From positions 24,826,493-24,890,492 of the forward strand of contig OY855908.1 in NCBI GenBank assembly GCA_963693305.1: DNA of 64,000 nt. Reading direction: 5' to 3'. Source of the stretch: Meandrina meandrites (taxonomy: Eukaryota; Cnidaria; Anthozoa; Scleractinia; Meandrinidae). The notes under the pieces are model-generated. The model was not told where the DNA came from and did not search any database. It was given only the letters and a program-made list of their open reading frames with translations. Of this stretch, positions 44,080-55,527 are shown piece after piece (position 1 is the stretch's first letter; each line of letters starts with the position of its first letter). The position numbers were made by a program, and so were the translations under genes.

Positions 44080-45780
44080 TCAGTGAAAACCGGCCGAATT
44101 ATGGCCCATGAAAACTTGGACGTTGTTTACTTGACAATTGGAAAACAAACTGCTCAATGCTTGTGGCTGGTACTTTACAAACTGCTGCGCCGTGTTTCGC
44201 GAATCATTCACCACCATCGGATTCAATGAAAGAGGATTGCTTGGGCCTGGAAGAGTCGGCTGCTGTGATTGCTGTGGCCTTCCACTCATCGCACTGGAAA
44301 GGATATCGGAACAGGATCTTAGTTGTTCACTTGAAGGACGGGCGTTGTAGTGTTTGAGGCTCGCTTCACTGCGGTGGCCCGAAATCGCCATGATGTGCCG
44401 TGATGGAACTTGTGCGTTGGACAACAGCGTGATGGCAGTCGCTCTGACACTGTGATTGGTATACACTTTCGACAAGCATGCCAGTTGCGAAATTTCTTTC
44501 ATCATTCCAGCAAGTTTGTGTACCCCCAGAGGTCTGTTTTCGTACCAGACGTGCTCGTCCTGCTTCGCATTTCTTTTTGGATATCGGAACAGTGCTTCAC
44601 ATTTCGGATTGAGTTTCTGAAGGTACATCTTGAGGCATGTGAGGCCGTCAAGAAGTTGGTTATCTGATGTTGAATACATTCTAGCTTCCTTCTCCATGCT
44701 GTTTACGTCGTCAATTCCACCAGGGTGGTTTTTCGTGGCCTCGTCATGGGTCATCGAAACGTACTCGCGTCCGCTCTCGTCCACCAAGAACTCGAAGCTT
44801 TGTTTTGTGAGTTCTCGTTGACCTTCGCGTCCGCGGCAACACCAGTACAAGTTGATGTGAAACCAGACATTCCGCAGAAGGCCCCAAGGATTGTCTCCCC
44901 GAATTGCAGTGGAGGTTTTCAATATCTGGAGGTCTGCTTCTGGAATGGCAGGTTTGTGCTTGGTGTTTTCTTTGTTTTCGCGCTTGTTTAATTTTATCTG
45001 ACTTTGCAGCAACTTGTTTGAAGCTTGAAATTGAATCCCTTTTGTAATTGCAATTCCTCGGTTTAGGGGTGGATTGTCTAGGTATCTCTCGATAGCGTTG
45101 CGAAATCCAAGAAGCGATGACCTTGAGTAAAGTTCACCGTCTTTTGTTCGAGCTTCGGCGTAGAATTGACGGAGGTTGTTGTCTAGCTCTTTGCTGGTCA
45201 TTTCGTGAAGGCTTTTGCCAATCTTTCTTTCACGGCACCAAGCTGTTTTGAAAACGCCAGAAAAAATTATTTTGTGGAATAAGTCTGAATAATTTTTGAA
45301 GAATACTATTCTTACATTTGTGTGTATTGGCTATCTAATTTAGTTTCGTTTGTTTGTTTGTTATCACACAAAAATGTAGCCGTGCGAGTAACGGTGTTTG
45401 TGTTGTTAATTCCGCACTTTAATAATAAGCTTGTGACATTTTCTAAAGTGAAACTCACCTTCAAAAACTCGGATAGCCCATTTTGTATTCTCTTTCGTGT
45501 TTTTTGTTTCTGCTCTTGTTATAATGTCATCAATTTCGGCGCTTGACTTGTTTACAAATCTTTGGTTGTTTGTTTTGTTGTTACTTTCCGGCTCGGTGTT
45601 TTGATCCGTAACTTGTACCGAAATTTCACCTTCTATCGCCGTGCAATTTGTGCTGTTACCAACAGAACTTTCTAAACTAACTGACGCTAAAAGCTCGTTT
45701 TCATTTTCGTTTTCCAGGTCAAAGAAGATGTCAGGGTCAAGAGAAAACCCAAGAGAAAAGCTCGGGAATTGGTCGGCCAT
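44080..45780 (-). CDS. Crypton-type tyrosine recombinase, two exons (DUF3504/KIAA1958-like)
   Basis: Coding sequence is the complement of 45459-45780 joined to 44080-45242, giving 494 residues. The 216-bp intron has a GTGAGT donor and a CAG acceptor, and the splice restores a continuous frame through KWAIRVFE. Residues 1-90 are acidic and low-complexity; about 95-220 form the core-binding region (TKWAIR; YSRSSLLGFRNAIERYL). The catalytic domain keeps the tyrosine-recombinase set: Arg in WCCRGREGQRE (about 244-246), His371-x-x-Arg374 in NHSVRAT, His397 in ISGHR and the nucleophile Tyr406 in LKHYN. No stop or frameshift was found, so it may be active. Related domains in vertebrate ZMYM, QRICH1 and KIAA1958 derive from Cryptons. 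The start ATG at 45780 lies 29 bp from a 25-bp repeat that recurs past the stop codon. Confidence 0.85.
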
Positions 45781-45808
45781 GTTGCCTCGATGGCGTGACA
45801 ATTCCTCC

Positions 45809-45833
45809 GTACATCTGTACTCTGATAAAGTAC
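45809..45833. repeat. 25-bp direct repeat upstream of the recombinase gene
   Basis: Perfect copy of 43839-43863, in the 5' leader of the recombinase gene, 1970 bp from its partner. Confidence 0.85.
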
Positions 45834-46030
45834 ACTGTTTCAGCCTATCAGAGCGCGCGTTATATGAAAACTTAATTATAAATCTATATATTAGAATTTT
45901 TGAAAAAGATTTCAAAATGGGTATTAATTGTATTTATCTGTATTACAAGTTGCGATTCGTCTTTAAACAGCCTTCATTTTTAACTGTTACACGGATACTT
46001 TTTCCCACCTCATTGCGCTAACAGGACAAT

Positions 46031-46628
46031 CAGGCCCGTAGCCAGGGGGGTGCGACGGGTGTGTCCGCACCCCCCCCCCCCCCCCCCCACGAGCCTTGGA
46101 AGTCCGCTCTTTCTGTACTTCGTCTATTCACATTCAATAGGTCCACCATTTGAAGATTTTTGACCAAATTGAGTGATTCTAGGTTTATTTTAACGATACA
46201 TTCTAACTAATGCCTTTCGTAGTCAGCAAACCGACTCTGGCTGATTTATGTAATTACCATTTGACACTGAAATAAAGATATCTATCTTTTCCAGTCTTCC
46301 TTTAAAAGAGCTGCCGGTATTGTTAGTTAAATAAATTTGTAAATTATGTTTACAAGGTTCTGTTTCTAAAACTACGTTTTGAATTTAAAAATGTACCAGA
46401 ATTATTGTCCTTGCTACCTTCACCTTTATATGGCTTGTTTCCTAACAAAATGTCTTCAAAACGCACGAAATGCGGCCTCAGATAACCCATTTTTTAAAAT
46501 TTTCTGGTGGAGGATACCCCCAGACCCCCCTACGGACTCGCGCCTGCGGGGCTGACAATTTCGCGCCGGAGGCGCTCATACACCCCCCCCCCCCCCCCCC
46601 CTCAGCAAAAATCCTGGCTACGGGCCTG
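46031..46628. mobile_element. TIR element, CAGGCCCGTAGCCAGG ends
   Basis: CAGGCCCGTAGCCAGG at the left and its exact inverse at the right. Poly-C tracts (46071-46089 and 46583-46601) sit inside both ends. No coding capacity; the superfamily is not decided because no clear target duplication is seen. Confidence 0.75.
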
Positions 46629-47229
46629 TAGGTTAGCAATAAATTATATGAGAATTACTTTATCGATGTTTGGCTAGCTGCCCACTATGTCACCAAACAA
46701 AATGCTTAATGAGCAGTACAATAGCTTAGGCACAGACCATTATTTTTCTGGAGGGAGGGGGGGGGGGGGGGGGATGAAAAATCTCTCTCTGCATTTTTTT
46801 TTATCTATGCACCTCTGCAAACAATTTTTTTCTAACAACACCTTTCTGCAAACAATTTTTTTTCGATCTTTTTTAACCACGATCTGACACAAAAAGGAGG
46901 TTCGCTTTTGCTGCCATCAATCATTATTTAATTCAACATTTTATGGTGGCGACCAATAAACACCTCTGAACTCATCTTTTTCGTTTTCTAAGACGTACAC
47001 TACGAAGATTGGCGGCAGTAAAAAGCGAAACTGTTGTTTGAATTTTAAATGTCCAGTCCTTGCATTTTTGAAAAGCGCAATAATTCAATCTATTTTTCGA
47101 AGAAAACTTCAGAAAAGCTATACGCAATTTATGTTAGACATGTAAGCTTCTAGTTATAGCTTGTTGTTTCTTTATAAAACACTTACCATTTTATTCAGTT
47201 TCTTTATAATGTTTGAATAACTATGTTAA

Positions 47230-47490
47230 CCGTATTTTCTCAGTTAAACACTGGGTACCGAATAAACGCCGGGTCTCCAAGGTGGAGTTGAAAATAGACC
47301 CCTCAGGTATTTATTTGAGTATTAATAAGCTGTAGGTATATTTGATGGATACATGTTTGTCAAAAATAATTAATTAAACCCCTTGCTTAATAACACCGGG
47401 CTCAAATAATCTGCAGGAGTCAAATAAATGCCGGGTCCACCAGGCTAAGTTTAAAATTAATGCCCCGGGTGTTTAATTGAGAAAATACGG
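47230..47490. mobile_element. MITE, CCGTATTTTCTCA ends
   Basis: CCGTATTTTCTCAGTTAAAC pairs with GTTTAATTGAGAAAATACGG. Inside, AAATAAATGCCGGGTC-type motifs repeat in both orientations. Confidence 0.65.
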
Positions 47491-47544
47491 GTATATAGAT
47501 ATTTATGAAGTTTAATTCAATGAAATGTAAAATACTGTTCATAT

Positions 47545-49024
47545 TTAAAGTGCACCTAACACCAAAACATTTTTTTTCGCTTAATGAAATTGCCGTGTTT
47601 TTGTGAGTATTTCTGCGCAAAAATTTTTTGATTTGGTTAAATCCTCGATTTTCTGTGCCCTGTTAAAGTACGCAAAAACGCCGCCATTTTGGTTCACTAC
47701 CGAGTGTGAAGGGGTCTGGGTCTAGTGCGAGTGTGACGTCAAATCAAGAACACAAAATTTGCACGTCGCAGTAATTCTCCTTTTTCCTTCAGAAATTACA
47801 TGCATCAGATGGAAAAGAAATGCCCACTAAGTGTCTTGTAGAGGGTTGTGACAGCTCTTGAAACTTACAAGAGGGAAAAACGCTTCATACGATACCATTC
47901 TGTGGAACTTAATCGTGAAAAAAGCAAAGAAACGAGCGAAATTTGCTTGGCAAGCTATCGATGTTTTCAGAGAGCCTGAGTGATGCCGCATTATGTGATT
48001 ACTCCGGAAACTCGCAGGCAGTGCTATTATTATAGCTGAGTTTACAAAAAGCCGATGAAGCTGTATGATGGTATGTAAATGTCGAAAAGAAACTTGTATC
48101 TTAAGCAACGTGATCGGAACGAGACAACACGGATTATGATGTCTTCAAATAATGCTTTGGCGATCGCCGCGTGTAGCTTTGACTCAGTTCAAATGCTGAG
48201 ATGTTTATCGATTAATCGAGCCAAGTCGGAAGCATTTTACCCGTATACAACGTTTAGGAAACAGTGAATAAATAGCCACATTCGAAGCGGATTTAATGGC
48301 TTAATGTATTGGAAACAATTATTATTATATAGCCAGCGAAGAGAATCACTTGGCGATTTTTCCTATAAATTAACTTGATTTAGTTCAGCAATTATTTAAA
48401 ATAGTGAATTCAAGCATTTATGAAAGTGAAAGTGTATCAAAGCCGCATGACATCAGCCGCTCGGATCATTTGTAGTCCACGCACTGTCTCTGATTTCAGG
48501 TCGATAGAAGAATTATTCACCGCGTGCCCATAAAACATCTCGGAACAGCAAAACCACTCTCTAGACTGGGTGATTTGACTCAGCCTAGAATCTTATTTAG
48601 TAGATTCAGCTGTAGCTTTGAAAACATGGCCATTGGTAAACAGATATTAATGCTGCGATGCGATAAACGCAAATGCTTTCTGTCCGGCTTCTATCGCTGT
48701 GCTTTCGCGGCAGTAATAAAATTAATTTCCTAGTACTCCCGGTCAAAGCTCATCTAAAAATCAGATGAAGAGAAAGACATTGTCAGTTGCAATAGAACGG
48801 AGGTGACTGCGGTGCCCAAAGCATAAAAATTGTGTTGCAGAAAGTCTCAGAAGACTCAGAATGCCAAGATATAAAAGACAGTATTGATAAGAGCTCACCG
48901 AGCATCGTTCTTGATTTGACGTCACAAGCGTACTCTCCCCAGACTTCCGTTTGCGCCAAAAAACTCGACTAAGTGCGATAATTTTTTTTAGCGAAAAAAA
49001 ATTTTGGTGTTAGGTGCACTTTAA
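47545..49024 (+). mobile_element. TTAA-flanked element with a broken THAP gene (Kolobok-like)
   Basis: TTAA-AGTGCACCTAACACC at the left and GGTGTTAGGTGCACT-TTAA at the right are exact inverted ends with TTAA outside. Imperfect inversion continues inward for over 100 bp (TGACGTCAAATCAAGAAC against its complement). The target choice plus a THAP-domain relic (47820-47983) fits the Kolobok superfamily, which encodes THAP proteins and uses TTAA. piggyBac is less likely. Confidence 0.65.
47820..47983 (+). pseudogene. THAP zinc-finger domain relic
   Basis: In one frame the start reads MPTKCLVEGCDSS, then a stop, then LQEGKTLHTIPFCGT: the C-x4-C pair and the conserved proline of a THAP N-terminus. 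Further downstream a different frame gives KKAKKRAKFAWQAI, matching the following basic helix. Several stops and at least one frameshift make it non-functional. THAP domains bind DNA and are carried by P, Kolobok and related transposases. Confidence 0.5.
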
Positions 49025-49218
49025 TTGCTGCCATATAAAGTTACTGTTTTTAAGAAAAGGATCAGCTATTTACTAATTTATTAGTTGAATTTATTGCCTA
49101 CACGACAACTTTGAAATTTCAATTTGGTCAAATAAAATGTTGATTTTATTTGAGCCCTGTATACTGTCTGCAAACAACTACATACTTTTAGTCTTCATAC
49201 TTTTAGTCTATATACATT

Positions 49219-50559
49219 TGTGACCCTCCACGGGAAAACAGGGAATAAGGTGAACGCACGCGCACGGCACGTTCGCACGTTTAAACAAAAGATGCGTGTC
49301 TCAACACGGTAGCACCGTGTAAGTCACTATCCTCATTAGTAGCAAAGCTATTGTTTTTCCTCGCACGCTAAAAACAAAGCAGCGTGTTAAGACACGTTAA
49401 TCGTGTTTCAGTGACACGGTCTTTTAACACGGTCATCCTGACACGGTCACCGTGTCACTGCGTGCAAAATGTTAACACGATGGCCGTGTCAACAAACCAT
49501 AACTTCGCCGGGAAGGGAAATGATCGAGCAATTTCATCACTATTGTTCGTACTTACCAGGGAAACTTAGTTGTTTCCAATTCCATAAGAGAAAGCTCGGA
49601 TATTCTGATATTTTACACCAGAAATTTCCCGTTTATTCACTTTGCTAGTCAAAACCACGGACGGTTTATGATTTTGGTGGTAAAGCTATTTAAAACCAGC
49701 ATTCGTGTACATGACTGAGACGCGACCTATCTTTAGTTTCCAGGAATTTAAATTCTTGTTTTGAATACTCAATCCAGAATTTTTTGGTTGAAGTTTAGAA
49801 GTCAAGTCGTTCAAGCTTGAGCAATCACTCATTCGCTCCAAGCGGCTGTTCCAGGCATGAAACTTACAACACGAAACAATTTTTTCGACCCCGGGATCGT
49901 TTGGCCGGATAACGATGCCTTGTCATTTTCATGCTTCGCAAATTCGGCCAAGGATAATTTCATTACTTCTTACCGTGAGAACTTATTAGCGTTCGCAGTG
50001 CCGTTGCGAGTCAAACCTTGTTTACCTCGAGCAGTTCATCTTTGACTCAGTCTATCGAGCGAGGAAAAAATCGCGAGAGAAAAACTAGAGGCCGTTTTAC
50101 GGACTAAGCGAAAGAGGGTCTGCTTGCAGTCTACAAACTTTGCTAAACAAGTAATTCGTCAAACAATTTCTTTTCGTAATGTTTCGCTATAAAAAAGGAT
50201 TTCCAGATCTACTTTTTGAATGTACTCGGTGAGGAAGAAAGAGTGTTGAGAAGTCTAGCGTGTTAAGCCTTCCGTGTTAAGAAGTCTAGCATGTTAAGAA
50301 ATCTACCGTGTTAAGAAGCTTAGCGTGTTAAGAAATCTACCGTGTTGAAAATGACCGTGTCAATCCACTGTGTTATAAAACAAAGCTCTACCGTGTTAGC
50401 CAGATGCAAACAAAGGCCACAAGCACGTTACTGGAAATCAATTGTTTTAATTTGCATAATCGCACGATAAGCGTGTCGAGTTCAGACCGTGCGAACGTGT
50501 TGCTTCCGTGCCGTGCGCGTGCGTTCACCTTATTCCCTGTTTTCCCGTGGAGGGTCACA
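49219..50559. mobile_element. TIR element with clustered AACACGGT motifs
   Basis: TGTGACCCTCCACGGGAAAA begins a perfect inverted end of about 40 bp (GGGAATAAGGTGAACGCACG follows). ATTT flanks both sides. Roughly twenty CCGTGTTAA-like words lie inside both ends (49290-49500 and 50250-50400), in mixed orientation on the left and mostly one orientation on the right. Confidence 0.75.
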
Positions 50560-51211
50560 TTTAGTCTCATACTTTCATTTTAGAAAGTTTTTTTTTTCAT
50601 TGATAGATTATTACAAGTTTCTCTGAGTTCCATGCAAACTATTTTTTTAATACATATGATGTTTGCAAACAATTTTTCTTGTCTTTTTAGGCCCTGCAAA
50701 CAATTTTTTTTCAATATTTTCCATCCCCCCCCCCCACCCTCCAGGAAAATAATGGTCCGTCGCTTAGCACGTGTGTTATCCATCTTGGCACATCGTCGTC
50801 CTCTGCAAAACAACGGCGTGGAATGGCCAAATTTTTGCGTAGTCTAGAGAACGTAAACCGCGATGACAAATTGTTCATTTGTTCATGCGCTTACGTATTC
50901 AGCTAGAGCCAAGTTAGTTCTGACAAAAACAAACGCACTAAATAAATTAGGATAGTTTCGAGAATGTTAAGTAAAATATTAATCCACTTTTTAGTTGACG
51001 CTGTCGTCAGTGTCGCCGTCGTGGTTTCGTTAGGTCCTTATTAAGATGTGTTAACTTCTTGCGTATAAAAGAATATGAATAAAATCATAGAAAACCAACG
51101 ACGCCAACAGCTGGTTACTTCTCCGTCGTTTTATGAATGAAATTTAATAAAGAAAATACTGAATGAAGTACACTAGCCAGCAGCCGTATACGAGCCGTGT
51201 TATCGTAAGCC

Positions 51212-51438
51212 GGACGTACCATTAGTTTTCTGGAGAGGGAACATGAAAAATATTGAAAAAAAAATGTTTGCAGGGCCTAAAAAGACAAAATAAATTGCTT
51301 GCAAACACGATTGGTCTAAAAAAATTAGTTTGCATTTCGAAAGAAAAAATGTTTGCAGAGGTGCACAATTTAAAAAAAAAAAAGTTTGCAGGGGAAAATT
51401 TTTCATACCCCCTCTTCCAGGAAAATAATTGTCCGTCC
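51212..51438. mobile_element. MITE with GTTTGCAGG motifs
   Basis: Short relative of the 46734-50758 ends: CATTAGTTTTCTGGAGAGGG at the left and CCTCTTCCAGGAAAATAATT at the right, with repeated TGTTTGCAG words. Confidence 0.6.
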
Positions 51439-51849
51439 CTAAAAATGAAATAAATCATAAACAGCTATATTTCTACTGCAAGAGAAAGCGAGCTTGGAAA
51501 CGGGATTTAGACCCCGGCTCCTCCTTCACGATCCTCACTTAAGTAGCAAAATCTCATTGAAACGGAGATTCAAACGGACAACCTTCAACTTTGTGTATAG
51601 CTGTGGAGCAGCCTTTCAGACCGTGGATGCTATGGAAACGTCAAGTGATGTAAGCAAAAACTGGACACACCAAAGTCGCCGTATACAAAACATGGTCCCA
51701 CGTCCATGGATCACGCCTGTGAGCCTGTTGCGTGGAGCCGGTCCACAAACGCAGACGTTTTTCAAAGCTAAACTTCGTCTTCAACGAGCGTAACAGATAT
51801 TATTAAAAACTAGCATTTGCAATTCCTGAGTTTTGATTGGTCAACAGGC
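51439..51849. other. Unidentified frame, probably non-coding
   Basis: A 99-codon plus-strand frame (51494-51793) without recognisable domain. Confidence 0.25.
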
Positions 51850-51875
51850 AATGGTATATGAGCTCATATACCATT
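51850..51875. repeat. Perfect 26-bp palindrome
   Basis: AATGGTATATGAG followed directly by its complement CTCATATACCATT. Confidence 0.85.
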
Positions 51876-52061
51876 CAAACAAATATTATATCCGTACTCG
51901 TCAACGAAAACAGCTGGGGAGCTCAAATATTTCAATTCTTTTGGGCATTTTTAATAAAACAATTATCGTTATCTTTCTGGCCAACTGGGCGCTACGCGCC
52001 TTGTTGGCTATCTACCATCTCATATCCAACGCGCGCTCGTGGAATAGTTGTTAAATATTCT

Positions 52062-52163
52062 GATTCTCAGACGGTCTAGATCGCTCGTGGTCACACACTC
52101 CCTCTCTTCCCTTTCTTGGGGAAAGAGAACGTGGCCGTGAGCGACCTGGACCGTCTGAGAATC
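52062..52163. repeat. Foldback hairpin
   Basis: GATTCTCAGACGGTC pairs with GACCGTCTGAGAATC after allowing a small mismatch, with a second stem ATCGCTCGTGG inside. Confidence 0.75.
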
Positions 52164-53923
52164 ATGCAGACTAAACAGATAAGCGCTAGATATTCTACAT
52201 CCAGTAATAACAATAATAGGTAAGTCCCTCCTGTTGTACTTGCGATCGTTTGAAAAATAATATTGAGCAAAATCCACGAGGAGAGCCCAAAAACTTCACA
52301 TGCCCCTGCTGGCCCATCATAACTGACAATTCAAGCCTCAATTACATATTAGAAAGTAGGAAGACAGTGGATATTGAGTGTCAAAAGTCTGAGTTTTATA
52401 CCCTGTCCGCAGTCTAACCTTAACATTGGGAGATATAATTTACTTTCATGGTGATCCATCAGACAGGTGGTCCATGGCCCTGGGTCCACGATTTCCAAAG
52501 CAGTCACTTATTTCACCTTGATTGTGCAATTTATGAACTCCACTGATTATTATACTAATATGCAGTTAGCACAGTTTATAACGTCCTGAATTGAAATGAG
52601 AGACAACTTATCGTGAAATTCCTGATTACTGTTTAAAAGCGATGACAATGACGTCATCGCTCAATGCTGGCGTGGGATGGGCGATGTATGCAAGCGAACT
52701 AAAGGACGAACATCTAATGCTATTTTCGTTATAATCGCCGTTTAGAATACAAAGCACTAAGCAAGGTCATACAGGGTATAATTACATGAAAGAGAAAATT
52801 ATATTTGATGAGTTCTCTAAACCACCACGCAAACACAAGATTGCGATCTGGCAGCCTTTATTTACAATTCACATCAACATGCTACATTCATAGGTAGCTT
52901 TGTTTTCATCAATATTTTCCTAGTGGTTGGTGAATTAGATCAATAATTTAACCTTACAATAACAAAACTTGCTCCTTAAAAAACTTGCATGTGTTCCCTT
53001 GTTCCAGGCTTTTCCAATTTGCCTGTCTTTTAATTTACTACCCCCGCTAATCTTGCAATGGATTAGACCTTCCCGTCTTTTGCATTCTATTACAGTTAGC
53101 ATGGTGCTGCCAAGTGGGAACATTTACTGTAAAGAGCTGGAAAGTGCAAGAAACCGTTGTGTCACATCCGTATAACATCAAATTTGTTGCCATGGCAATG
53201 TGCGCTATTTTTGCCGTTACATCTTTACACTTATAACTTCAGTTTAAAACTACGCGGTGCAAGTTAAGTACAAAGAGGGGAATGTTTTGCAGATGTGTGA
53301 GCAATCTTTTTACGTATGAATATTGACCAACATTGGCCTTTGTTGCAATGTGCTATCCCGCCTATCTGCAACAGGCGTCACAAGTAGACTAACCTAATAC
53401 ACAGTAAACCTGTTAGAGTATAGATCAGTAGAGTCTCCTCCACGGCCGCTTTTTGGGATGTCACTCAACCCTCCCCCAAACGAAGCATCGAGACGAGTGA
53501 ATGATCAAAAGCAATATAGACTATGTGTGATTCCATATTCAATCTGAGGGACGCACAATTATATTATAGGCTCCTGTAGGCTTCCCCTCCTTCTTCCCGA
53601 CCCCAATGGCAAGGTGGAGAATTACGTGGCCATCCGAGAATTGCATGCGTAGTTAACAGGGTGCGAAGAATTTAACACGACGTCTGGGCATTTCATGATG
53701 AGGATCGTTCTCGTATCAGTGAAATCAAATCACGGCCGATTTCATTTTCAAATGACAAACGCATATTGATGCATTCTCCTCTTCGTTGTGATAAATCACC
53801 GCAGTAACTGTAAATAAAGTAAAAATAGTTTATGTAGATATGTCATGTACTTGCAACAAAACACGATCATTTCCTAGCGCCATATTCATTCATGCCAATG
53901 ATCGGTGTGACACCGCTACTCTG
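52164..53923. other. Nothing recognised
   Basis: No open frame of interest and no paired repeat ends; AT-rich. Confidence 0.4.
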
Positions 53924-54244
53924 TTCCAACACTGTAAAGGTAAAGTCTGCATACGAGCCTAGTGGCCCATCAGGCCGGAGCTTATCCCGGTTTCCGTAGC
54001 ATGAAGCAACTAGGAGTATTTCTACTCTCCCCTGGATGGGATGATAGTCCATCGCAGGGTTACCTCCGGCAGTAAATTCGCCGGTACCCGTTTATACACA
54101 TGGGTGGAGAGAGGCACAATGAGAGTAAAGTATCTTGCCCAAGAACATAACGCAGTGCCCCGGCCAGGGCTCGAACCTGGACCGCCCGATCCGGAGTCCA
54201 GCGTAGTAACCATTAGGCCACCGTGCCTCCCTTCCAACACTGTA
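53924..54244 (-). repeat. Full-length tRNA-derived SINE with 13-bp target duplication
   Basis: The SINE spans 53937-54231 on the minus strand. Its head reads GGCACGGTGGCCTAATGGTT (A-box) and then AGGTTCGAGCCCTGG (B-box), an RNA polymerase III promoter. The body contains TTCTTGGGCAAGATACTTT, GGGATAAGCTCCGGCC and a tail ending in GGTAAAG-type sequence. TTCCAACACTGTA is repeated exactly at 53924-53936 and 54232-54244. The whole resembles SINE families widespread in marine animals. Confidence 0.85.
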
Positions 54245-54339
54245 CTTCCCTCAAATTCATAACTCATACCCATACTCCACTTCAATGACCACTAAAAATC
54301 ATTGTATGACAGCATAAGTGCACAGACCATGTTACGAGA

Positions 54340-54470
54340 TCACTTCCTTCCTCCCCCCTTTCACAATGTTTTGTTCCCTTGTTCCCCAAAATCTGTTTCA
54401 TGTTCCCATGTTCCCCCACATGAAATTGGCCATGTTCCCCTTTTCCCTGTAGAAACCCCTGGGAGACCCT
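54340..54470. repeat. ATGTTCCC-rich short repeat
   Basis: About six TGTTCCC words within 130 bp. A similar word pair occurs near 52990. Possibly a decayed MITE. Confidence 0.4.
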
Positions 54471-54499
54471 CGGTAGTGGGCGAGAGGGCAATCTCTACG

Positions 54500-55527
54500 T
54501 TCTTTTATTACAAAGGGCCGTTGTGTAAACTCAAGAAGGTGTTTTCTACAATATAACGCAACTTTGTTTAACAACAACGAAAATATGAAATATCAAATAA
54601 AATATCAGATTACTATTGTTCAATAACAGCTTACGCTCCCACTCCCCTACTTCTACACTCTCCCGTTCTTTTACCAAACTCTCTGTTGTCTCTGTTCTTG
54701 TGTGGTTTAAATTGTTTGACAAATTTCCTGAAAATTATTTAAGACCCCGTTGCTTCTGCACGCCTGGCGTTCCGTTTATTAAGGTTTAAAAAGGAGTCCA
54801 ACCGCTAATCACTAATCACTAATCACGTTTTATTCATGTTATATTTGCCACGTTGTAGAAAATCCAAGCCTTAATTCAAGTAAAAAAAAGATTGTTTCTA
54901 CGGAAGCATATATCCACAGGCTTTATAGGAAGTAGCGACAATTAAGTTGCAAATTTCCGGGAAACTTGGCTGATGATGACACGTGATAAAAGTTCTCGGA
55001 ATTGGATCCCATTCCGAGAAATGTTACAGCCATTGAGTATTCTTTTTATTCAGCTGTCATTTTTCCGCGAATGTCGCGGAAGATTCCGGAAAGTTTTGCC
55101 TTGCTTTAAAGTAGATCGCGGAAAGTGGTCTCTTTAAAAGAGGTAAGCTTAATGAAAATATTTGTCTTTCGTTGTAAATAAGTGGTTACTTTGAAATGCA
55201 GAGCTTTAATGGTTGAATTGTAGCCAAGAATGTCCGGCAAACATAGCCACGTTTAGACACGTATCCAGACACAAGGCACCTTCGAAGAACCATGAATTAA
55301 AGTTATTGTTCATGGCGTAGCCACTTTCCAGGTGACTTTCATTTGGCCATAGAGTACTATAAACAGGTTGCCCTGAATTTTTATCGATTGAACTGCTTTC
55401 GTTTCGTCGTAATTTGCACTAAAATTAGGTTGTTAGTAAACGCGTCATGGCGTAAGGAAACTGGTGAAAGCTATTTTACATGCTAGGGACCCAACAAAGT
55501 AAGTCGAGACTATTGCTTCCTGTTTTG
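54500..55527. other. Nothing recognised except a short hairpin
   Basis: A perfect 10-bp-stem hairpin lies at 54993-55020 (TTCTCGGAAT / ATTCCGAGAA). No gene is seen. Confidence 0.4.

Larger units (their letters stand above)
46734..50758. mobile_element. Composite: GACCATTATTTTTCTGGAGG TIR element with nested insertions
   Basis: The left end (46735) and the inverted right end (CCTCCAGGAAAATAATGGTC, finishing at 50757) share a poly-G/C tract and adjacent TTTGCA-AACAATTTTTT motifs. Between them lie three other elements with their own ends (47230-47490, 47545-49024, 49219-50559). That the outer ends belong to one element is inference; they could be two separate copies. Confidence 0.45.

Noticed and set aside
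54121..54231. Stand-alone tRNA gene on the minus strand
   Set aside because: The tRNA-like head continues into a SINE body and is bounded by target duplications.
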